NCBI RefSeq assembly: GCF_003337485.1
Contig: NZ_QPJJ01000021.1
Coordinates: 1 to 46,632, forward strand
Length of the DNA: 46,632 nucleotides
Reading direction: 5' to 3'
Source: Saliterribacillus persicus
GTDB taxonomy: Bacteria > Bacillota > Bacilli > Bacillales > Amphibacillaceae
Shown here piece after piece: positions 41,208-46,632 of this stretch. The notes beneath the pieces were generated by a model. It did not search any database. It worked only from the letters and a program-made list of their open reading frames with translations, and had not been told where the DNA came from. Numbering within the stretch: position 1 is the first letter of the stretch; the number at the start of each line of letters is the position of its first letter. The translations under genes and the position numbers were made by a program.

Positions 41208-41342
41208 AGTGAGACTTGCATCAATGGGTGGGTTTTCCCAGTGATGCTTAGCGTCCGTTGATCTTTCTTTCTACGGACGCTTAGCGCGGCGATAAAATGA
41301 GACTTCCACAAGTGGATGCACTTGCCACTTGTGCCTAGCGAA
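41208..41342 (+). repeat. Tandem stem-loop repeat element
   Basis: Two related units, TGAGACTTGCATCAATGG at 41211 and TGAGACTTCCACAAGTGG at 41297, each followed by a hairpin (GCATCA/TGATGC and CACAAGTG/CACTTGTG) and ending TTAGCG or CTAGCG. Between them AGCGTCCG pairs with CGGACGCT. The layout matches short interspersed hairpin repeats of Bacillaceae. It sits right after mreBH and may also act as its terminator, although no U-run follows. Confidence 0.7.
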
Positions 41343-41404
41343 ACTTATCATATTAATATGCAGTTTAGCAGGGATCTTCCTATTTGGAGATTCCTGCTTT
41401 GTGT

Positions 41405-41535
41405 GCATTTTGGCCATGAATTACTCCGATTTGGCCATGAAATTTACTAGTTTGGCCAAGCAAGCGCGTTATTTGGTCATGAAATCATTTCGTTTGGCCA
41501 TGCATGCATCCATTTTGGCCATGAAACCTCCACAA
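41405..41535. repeat. Degenerate 21-bp tandem array, family C, second locus (6 units)
   Basis: GGCCATGAA-type cores start at 41413, 41434, 41455, 41476, 41497 and 41518, exactly 21 bp apart. Sequence is the same family as at 18501 (TTTGGCCATGAA). Variants include GGCCAAGC, GGTCATGAA and GGCCATGCA. The array lies between the hairpin element and the DUF2164 gene. The open frame covering it is not considered a gene. Confidence 0.9.
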
Positions 41536-41612
41536 GTGGCTGAGCGAAACTGCCAATTCACGCTAACTCTGCTATACTTTACATAAATATGGTATGAAAA
41601 GAGGCATGACAC

Positions 41613-41861
41613 ATGAAACAACCATTCGAACTATCCAAAGAGAAGAAGGAACAACTAATTCTATCGATAAAGCAATACTACCTAAAGGAACGCGATGAAG
41701 AATTAGGAAATCTAGAAGCTGGATTTATTCTGGACTTCATCATGAAGGAGATTGCGCCTACTTTTTACAACCTTGGAGTAGAAGACGCCCACCACTTTTT
41801 ATCTGAGAAATTAGAAGATATATTTGAGATTCAAAGAATAGAGCCCTCCGAGAAATTATGA
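41613..41861 (+). CDS. DUF2164-family protein
   Basis: An 82-residue protein of the DUF2164 family, starting MKQPFELSKEKKEQLILSIK. The conserved elements are the YYLKERDEELGNLEAGFILD stretch and the Tyr/Asp motif YNLGVEDAHHF. Function is unknown; related proteins form compact helical folds. GAAAAGAGG lies about 12 bases before ATG 41613, a workable site. It is followed 64 bases later by the DMT transporter gene on the same strand. Confidence 0.85.
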   Translation: MKQPFELSKEKKEQLILSIKQYYLKERDEELGNLEAGFILDFIMKEIAPTFYNLGVEDAHHFLSEKLEDIFEIQRIEPSEKL

Positions 41862-41925
41862 TAGTATTGATTTCGCATATACTTTTTGAAATCCATCTAT
41901 TAAATTGAAAATAAGGAGGGATTGT

Positions 41926-42825
41926 TTGAAAGCCTATTTACTACTCATACTTGCAGCAATATTCTATGCAGGGAATTTGATTGTCGGTAAGCCTGTTACA
42001 CAGGAAATCCCACCAATTACGCTTTCCTTTTTTAGATATTTAATCGCAGCACTTGTCATTTTCCCGATTGGCTACCGGGAGTGGAAAAATAATCGGATTC
42101 TTTGGAAAAAGGAATGGAAGGCGATCCTTTCGTTATCAATTTCTGGCCTTGTATTATTTAATATTTTTGTATACTTAGCACTGAATTATACTACTTCGAT
42201 CAATGCTGGGATCGTCGAAGCGTCAACACCTATTTTCACTCTTCTATTAACCTTTATTCTCTTTAAAGAGAGAGTTACCCGAATGCAGCTATTAGGGGTG
42301 TTTATTTCTTTATTCGGTGTTTTTGTTGTTATTACCAAGGGGTCACTTGAAGTCATTATGTCGCTTGAAGTGAACATTGGTGACTTGATTATGCTCTTAG
42401 CAATGATTACCTGGGCCGTCTATTCTATCTTTATAAAACAGCATACATGGAAATTTCCAACCTATGGTGCGCTTCTTGTAATGTCGGTTGTTGCAATTAT
42501 TATCTTTATTCCATTAACATGGATTGAATTTAACTCGTGGTCTGAGATCACATGGTCATGGAATGTCGTTTTAGGACTATTATATCTCGGTATTTTCCCC
42601 TCATTAATTGCATTAGTCGCATACAATAAAGGGGTACAGGCCATTGGTCCGTCACGGGCCTCTATCTTTTTAAATTTAATACCTGTATTCACGATGATCG
42701 GTGCGGTGATCTTTTTAAAGGAACAACTAACCTTCATTCAAGTAGGTGGAGCTTTCTTAGTTATTTTTGGTGTTCTCATTACAAATCGAGTGAACATACG
42801 AAAAAAACAAGGCATGCGTGTTTAA
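41926..42825 (+). CDS. EamA/DMT-family exporter
   Basis: A 299-residue membrane protein with two EamA domains and ten helices. Each half shows the family pattern, for example LLLILAAIFYAGNLIVGKPV at the start, GLVLFNIFVYLALNYTTSIN near 75, and PSRASIFLNLIPVFTMIGAV near 245. It probably exports amino acids or other small metabolites; the substrate is unknown. The frame opens 21 bases earlier at a TTG, but AAGGAGGG at 41913-41920 places the start at TTG 41926. It is followed by a strong terminator. Confidence 0.9.
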   Translation: MKAYLLLILAAIFYAGNLIVGKPVTQEIPPITLSFFRYLIAALVIFPIGYREWKNNRILWKKEWKAILSLSISGLVLFNIFVYLALNYTTSINAGIVEASTPIFTLLLTFILFKERVTRMQLLGVFISLFGVFVVITKGSLEVIMSLEVNIGDLIMLLAMITWAVYSIFIKQHTWKFPTYGALLVMSVVAIIIFIPLTWIEFNSWSEITWSWNVVLGLLYLGIFPSLIALVAYNKGVQAIGPSRASIFLNLIPVFTMIGAVIFLKEQLTFIQVGGAFLVIFGVLITNRVNIRKKQGMRV

Positions 42826-42846
42826 AGCGCATGCCTTGTTTTTGTT
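42806..42846. terminator. Bidirectional terminator
   Basis: AACAAGGCATGCG (42806-42818) pairs perfectly with CGCATGCCTTGTT (42828-42840), followed by TTTG. It overlaps the DMT stop codon and ends the convergent HAD phosphatase gene too. Confidence 0.92.
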
Positions 42847-43616
42847 TAATCCTCTAATATCCAATCAGCCAAGGAATCAATGGTATAGGTTGGTTTTACT
42901 TCAATTTTTTCTAAATGTGCTTTTGTTGTAACACCCGTGTGCACTAATAGTGAATCGATACCTGCATTAATTCCAGCTAAAATATCTGTATCGTAATTGT
43001 CTCCTACCATTAACGTTTCTTCTTTTTTTGTGCCAAGCACTTCTAAAGCCTGCTCCACGATTATCGCTTCTGGCTTTCCGATAAATTTTGGTGTCACACC
43101 TGTAGTGACGGATAAAACAGAAATAAGAGATCCAGCACCAGGTAAAAATCCTCGTTCAGTTGGAAGTGCGACGTCCCCGTTAGTTGCTACAAATTTAGCA
43201 CCATTACGAATATTTAATGCACCTACGGCTAATTTTTCATAATTAAGCTCACGGTCCAGTCCCATTACTACCACATCTGCATCATCTTCCACAACTTCTA
43301 AACCAACCTCTTTAAGTGCAGCATGCAACCCTTCTTCGCCAATTGCGAAAACTTTCGCATCCGCTTGTTGCTCTTTAATGTAGCTTGCTGTGGCCATGCT
43401 TGTTGTGAAAACATGCTCCGTTGTGGATGGAACTCCCATTTCCACTAACTTTTCCGATACATCCTTCGGGTGTTTTGTAGAATTATTTGTTAAAAATAAA
43501 TAAGGTAACTTTCTTTTCTCTAATTCTTTTACAAATGTAATAGCTTCTTCAATCTTTTCAGTCCCTTTATATACAGTTCCATCTAAATCAATTAAAAATC
43601 CACGGTACTTTTTCAT
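42846..43616 (-). CDS. yutF: HAD-family phosphatase (YutF/NagD type)
   Basis: A 256-residue haloacid dehalogenase-family phosphatase of the NagD subclass (TIGR01457-like). Motif I: IDLDGTVYKGTE with nucleophile Asp10 and Asp12; motif II: FLTNNSTKHP; motif III region: KPEAIIVEQ; motif IV: MVGDNYDTDILAGINAGI. A C2B cap domain lies between, so it acts on small phosphorylated sugars or nucleotides. Size and sequence resemble B. subtilis YutF. TAGGAGGAA precedes ATG 43616. It is a single gene, convergent with the DMT exporter. Confidence 0.9.
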   Translation of the reverse strand: MKKYRGFLIDLDGTVYKGTEKIEEAITFVKELEKRKLPYLFLTNNSTKHPKDVSEKLVEMGVPSTTEHVFTTSMATASYIKEQQADAKVFAIGEEGLHAALKEVGLEVVEDDADVVVMGLDRELNYEKLAVGALNIRNGAKFVATNGDVALPTERGFLPGAGSLISVLSVTTGVTPKFIGKPEAIIVEQALEVLGTKKEETLMVGDNYDTDILAGINAGIDSLLVHTGVTTKAHLEKIEVKPTYTIDSLADWILED

Positions 43617-43883
43617 AATTTCCTCCTAAATGTTTAGAATATTCTATGTATTTCATTTGTCATTTTTCACATACATGATAGTATATAAATATGGAAAAAT
43701 CACTAGCCACACCATCACTCTCTATCATGTGAATTGTTATTCACAGAAACACCTTGCATGATAGTGTATAATGGTTAGGAGACATATCGTTATATGATTA
43801 TAGCATATCGTGACACATATGCGTACAAGCACAAGCATAAGCAAAACTGTGAAAATAATCAATGAGAAAGGTAGTTTAAGTTA

Positions 43884-45368
43884 ATGACAACGAACACTCC
43901 AAAAGCAGTAATCGTGATTTTTGGTGCTACAGGTGATTTGGCAAATAGAAAACTATACCCTTCTATTTATCGCCTATATCGCAACGGAAAATTATCCGAT
44001 AATTTTGCCGTAATCGGGGTAGCTAGACGACCTCTTACAAACGAAGATTTTCAGAATAACGTAAAAAAATCAATCGAGAACTTCGATGATCCACATATTG
44101 ATAAAGATGAATTTGCGAGCCATTTTCATTATAATCCATTCGATATTCAAGATTTGGGTCACTATCAAGCATTGGATAAATTTATCAATGCACTTGATGA
44201 AAAACATCAAACAGAAGGAAATCGTCTTTTCTATTTCTCAATGGCGCCTAACTTCTTTGGGACCCTTGCCGCTAATTTGAAATCAGAGGGATTAACAACT
44301 GCTAAAGGCTGGACACGTCTTGTAATCGAAAAACCATTTGGTCACGATTACCCTTCAGCAAAAGAATTAAATGATCAAATACGTGAGGCATTTGATGAAG
44401 ATCAAATTTACCGCATTGACCATTACTTAGGAAAAGAAATGGTTCAAAATATTGAAGTAATTCGTTTTGCAAACGCATTGTTTGAGCCACTTTGGAATAA
44501 TCAACATATATCCAATATTCAAATCACTTCTAGTGAAGTTTTAGGTGTGGAAGAACGTGGACGCTATTATGACAGTGCTGGCGCATTAAAAGATATGGTT
44601 CAAAATCACATGTTACAAATGATGGCACTGATCGCAATGGATCCACCAATTAAACTTTCACCTGAGGAAATCCGCAGTGAAAAAGTAAAAGTATTACGTG
44701 CCCTTCGTCCTATGACAGAAGACGATGTGCACAAGTATTTTGTGCGTGGTCAATACGACAAAGGTCTTGTAAATGGAGAAGAGTTACCTGCCTACCGTGC
44801 TGGTAACGGTGTAGATCCTGATTCAAACACAGATACCTTTGTTGCAGCTAAATTAATGATTGATAATTTCCGCTGGGCTGGCGTGCCAATTTATATGCGT
44901 ACTGGTAAACGTATGAAGCAAAAATCAACTGAAATTGTAGTAGAATTCAAAGACTTGCCAATGAATCTTTATTACGGTAAAGAGCATGACACTCGTCCAA
45001 ACCTTTTAGTTATACATGTGCAGCCACATGAAGGAATCACCTTACATGTAAATGCTAAAAAAGGTGACTACAGTGCTTCTTCTACTCCAATTCAGTTAAG
45101 CTATGAAAACAGTAGCCACGATAAAATGAATACGCCTGAAGCATATGAGATTTTATTGCATGATTGTATGCGTGGCGATTCTACTAACTTTACCCACTGG
45201 GATGAAGTGGCATTATCTTGGAAATTTGTTGACGTCATTGCAGATGCATGGGGTAAAAAGAAAGCAGACTTCCCTAACTATGAAACTGGATCAAACGGTC
45301 CTAAAGCTGCAGACGATTTGTTAGCAGAAGATGGCTTCCAGTGGTGGGATGTAACACCTAATAAATAA
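43884..45368 (+). CDS. zwf: Glucose-6-phosphate 1-dehydrogenase Zwf
   Basis: A 494-residue enzyme for the first step of the pentose phosphate pathway: glucose-6-phosphate plus NADP+ to 6-phosphogluconolactone. The Rossmann motif FGATGDLANRKLYPS is at the N-terminus, EKPFGHDYPSA near 150, and the active-site RIDHYLGKEMVQN near 180 with the catalytic His further on. The C-terminal beta domain is complete. AAAGGTAG lies upstream. The gene is followed 15 bases later by the cyclase-family gene, so they share an mRNA, with one terminator after both. Confidence 0.97.
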   Translation: MTTNTPKAVIVIFGATGDLANRKLYPSIYRLYRNGKLSDNFAVIGVARRPLTNEDFQNNVKKSIENFDDPHIDKDEFASHFHYNPFDIQDLGHYQALDKFINALDEKHQTEGNRLFYFSMAPNFFGTLAANLKSEGLTTAKGWTRLVIEKPFGHDYPSAKELNDQIREAFDEDQIYRIDHYLGKEMVQNIEVIRFANALFEPLWNNQHISNIQITSSEVLGVEERGRYYDSAGALKDMVQNHMLQMMALIAMDPPIKLSPEEIRSEKVKVLRALRPMTEDDVHKYFVRGQYDKGLVNGEELPAYRAGNGVDPDSNTDTFVAAKLMIDNFRWAGVPIYMRTGKRMKQKSTEIVVEFKDLPMNLYYGKEHDTRPNLLVIHVQPHEGITLHVNAKKGDYSASSTPIQLSYENSSHDKMNTPEAYEILLHDCMRGDSTNFTHWDEVALSWKFVDVIADAWGKKKADFPNYETGSNGPKAADDLLAEDGFQWWDVTPNK

Positions 45369-45383
45369 GGTGAAGGTGATAAG

Positions 45384-46007
45384 ATGAAATTTTACGATAT
45401 AAGCATGCCGATTACACCGGATATGATGGTTTGGGAAAACAATGAAGGAAGTAAGCCTAACTTAAACAGAAATGTTGAAAAACACGTTACTTCAACGACA
45501 ATGACCCTAAATCTTCATACTGGTACACATATCGATGCACCACTTCATATGATCAACGATGCGGATACATTTGAAACAATAAACCTTGATCGATTGGTTC
45601 GAAAGGTAAAGGTTATTGATCTTACAGACGCGAAAGATGGTATTACAAGATCTGATTTAGAGGACTGCTCGATTGAAAAAGGCGATTTTCTCTTATGTCG
45701 AACAACTAATTCATTTCACACAACTAATCAATTCGACTTTGACTTTATTTATCTTAAAGAAGATGCTGCAGATTTTTGTATCGAAAAGCAAATTGATGGA
45801 ATTGGGATTGACACCTTAGGCATTGAACGAAGCCAGGAGGGCAATCCAACCCATCGTAAGCTTTTCCGAAATGATATTATCATCATGGAGGGTTTGCGCC
45901 TTTCTGAAATTGAAGCAGGTGAGTACTTTATGGTAGCCTCTCCGCTTCACTTAGTTGGAACGGAAGCAGCTCCAGCACGCGTGCTTTTATTTGATAAAGA
46001 GATATAA
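45384..46007 (+). CDS. Cyclase-family (kynurenine formamidase-like) metal hydrolase
   Basis: A 207-residue hydrolase of the cyclase family. The signature HTGTHIDAPLHM near residue 49-60 supplies the metal-binding His and Asp; VASPLHLVGTEAAPARVLLF near 185 is the C-terminal conserved stretch. Members include kynurenine formamidase and amide/lactone hydrolases, so its substrate is open. The position, 15 bases below zwf, hints that it could act on a sugar or lactone, but that is not shown. GGTGAAGGTG is upstream of ATG 45384. A terminator follows. Confidence 0.85.
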   Translation: MKFYDISMPITPDMMVWENNEGSKPNLNRNVEKHVTSTTMTLNLHTGTHIDAPLHMINDADTFETINLDRLVRKVKVIDLTDAKDGITRSDLEDCSIEKGDFLLCRTTNSFHTTNQFDFDFIYLKEDAADFCIEKQIDGIGIDTLGIERSQEGNPTHRKLFRNDIIIMEGLRLSEIEAGEYFMVASPLHLVGTEAAPARVLLFDKEI

Positions 46008-46012
46008 TAGTT

Positions 46013-46049
46013 AGAAGCCATCCTCACAAATGAGGATGGCTTCTTTTAT
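46013..46049 (+). terminator. Terminator of the zwf/cyclase unit
   Basis: AGAAGCCATCCTCA (46013-46026) pairs perfectly with TGAGGATGGCTTCT (46031-46044) around a four-base loop, followed by TTTTATTT. It lies five bases after the cyclase stop codon. Confidence 0.92.
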
Positions 46050-46226
46050 TTCTCTTCTCTAGCCCTAGTGCATATCTCTATATATGTTACAAAACCTATG
46101 TTAAAATTTACTTATGTAACATAGAATGAAATTAGTAGCTATTATTTTCCTTACAATACTTAATCATGGTTACTACTTTAGACTATTAAAACTTATCCGT
46201 ATCTTTGATTGAAGAGGTGAATACAT

Positions 46227-46553
46227 ATGGAAGCAGTCGATCCAATCAAAAGTATCACGCAAATTAAACAAATGAAGGCTATCTTGAAAAAGTCTTCTAT
46301 GCGTGACCATTTACTTTTTGTGTTTGGCATTAATACAGGTATTCGTATTCATCGTCTCCTCCATTTAAAAGTAGAAGATATAAGTAAGGACGGGAAAGTA
46401 TATGAATATATCGATTTGTTCGAAACGACCTCCGAAAAAAAGCAATCCTATTTTATTAATCCAATCCTAAAGAACACATTAGAATCCTATTTAGAAGCGA
46501 CTGCATTCAGCAGTAAGGATTACCTTTTTCCCACAAATGTATTTCGCAAGTGA
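46227..46553 (+). pseudogene. Tyrosine recombinase-like gene, truncated
   Basis: A 108-residue frame with the N-terminal half of a tyrosine recombinase catalytic domain: RDHLLFVFGINTGIRIHRLL carries the first catalytic Arg, and LKVEDISKDGKVYEYIDLFE the beta hairpin. The HxxR box, second His and Tyr are missing, because the frame ends at YLFPTNVFRK just where a probable insertion sequence begins. AAGAGGTG precedes ATG 46227. Similar short recombinases (YoeC-like) are known in Bacillus. Inactive as seen here, unless the rest is restored on the other side of the insertion. Confidence 0.7.
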
Positions 46554-46632
46554 AAAGTGAGCCATTTCGCAATTTAATTTTGAGCCACTTCTTCAGCACT
46601 TGTTTTTATCCATTCTTCAGTTTCTTTCATTC
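46551..46632 (-). mobile_element. Edge of a probable IS21-like insertion sequence
   Basis: Starting at about TGAAAAGTGAGCC (46551), two GAGCCA repeats (GTGAGCCATTT and TTGAGCCACTT) lie close together, the kind of multiple terminal repeat seen at IS21-family ends. It begins where the recombinase frame breaks off. A minus-strand frame enters from the window edge and stops at 46574. The family is inferred from the repeats only; the rest is outside the window. Confidence 0.45.
46574..46632 (-). CDS. Possible C-terminus of an IS-encoded protein (partial)
   Basis: On the minus strand a frame runs in from the window edge and ends in METEEW-like residues (MKETEEWIKTSAEEVAQN) before TAA at 46574-46576. 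About 19 codons are visible. Its position just inside the terminal repeats fits the end of an IstB-like helper ATPase or transposase, but I cannot confirm the family from so few residues. Confidence 0.3.
   Translation of the reverse strand, partial: MKETEEWIKTSAEEVAQN

Noticed and set aside
41329-41586. Open frame of 85 codons across the hairpin and second family C array
   Set aside because: Same reason: spurious coding from 21-bp repeats; it lacks a ribosome site and runs into the DUF2164 promoter area.
43740-43775. SigA promoter for zwf at TATAAT 43767
   Set aside because: The -10 is good, but no -35 lies at 16-18 bases; kept only as a possibility.

Overview
The window looks like a low-GC, Gram-positive Bacillaceae chromosome. 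Supporting signs are AGGAGG-type ribosome sites, many TTG/GTG starts, clpE with CtsR boxes, a PerR box, mreBH, pdaA, and a gene set closely matching the Bacillus subtilis yfj-yfk neighbourhood (yfjP, pdaA/yfjS, yfjT-like, yfkD, yfkF, yfkH-I-J). The exact genus cannot be fixed from this stretch; a relative of Oceanobacillus or Virgibacillus is a guess.

Layout. (1) Positions 1-9973 are an AT-rich, gene-sparse accessory region: the right end of an IS3-family element, a small GIY-YIG nuclease-like protein, a 53-aa basic protein, a 72-aa conserved hypothetical, a 432-aa protein of unknown function, a divergent four-helix membrane protein with a conflict-system-type (TRADD-N-associated) C-terminal domain, a sigma region-4-like regulator, a replication-initiator-like protein, an excisionase and a tyrosine integrase. 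The integrase abuts tRNA-Ala(GGC), so this is most simply an integrative element, possibly decayed, inserted at the tRNA 3' end; its other end is not recognisable in the window. (2) Positions 10,000-21,900 are chromosomal: a fluoride-channel pair, two small membrane proteins, a yxlEFG-like ABC module without its sigma factor, an SRPBCC protein, a DDAH-family hydrolase, a secreted metallo-beta-lactamase-fold protein, clpE, a PAS chemotaxis transducer, a 24-aa peptide gene, a TPR protein and a 300-bp inverted-repeat element. (3) Positions 21,900-39,900 hold AlkA-type glycosylase, ppx-ppk, pdaA, MscS, yfkD, OsmC, an MFS carrier, an amino-acid ABC pair, a PerR/Fur-governed P1B4 ATPase, yfkH-I-J, an SRAP protein, plsC and a MOSC protein. 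(4) Positions 40,000-46,632 hold mreBH, DUF2164, a DMT exporter, a yutF-like HAD phosphatase, zwf, a cyclase-family hydrolase, and a recombinase cut off by a probable insertion sequence.

How parts act together. Ppx and Ppk set polyphosphate level, with PhoP-box-like repeats before ppk. FluC1/FluC2 probably form one channel. YxlE-F-G form one membrane/ABC unit. The P1B4 ATPase carries adjacent PerR and Fur operators as in pfeT iron efflux. ClpE has CtsR operators inside and below its promoter.

The least explained features are (a) the membrane protein/432-aa pair in the element and (b) four short intergenic arrays of degenerate repeats with exact 20- or 21-bp spacing, from three unrelated sequence families, found both in the element and in the core chromosome.
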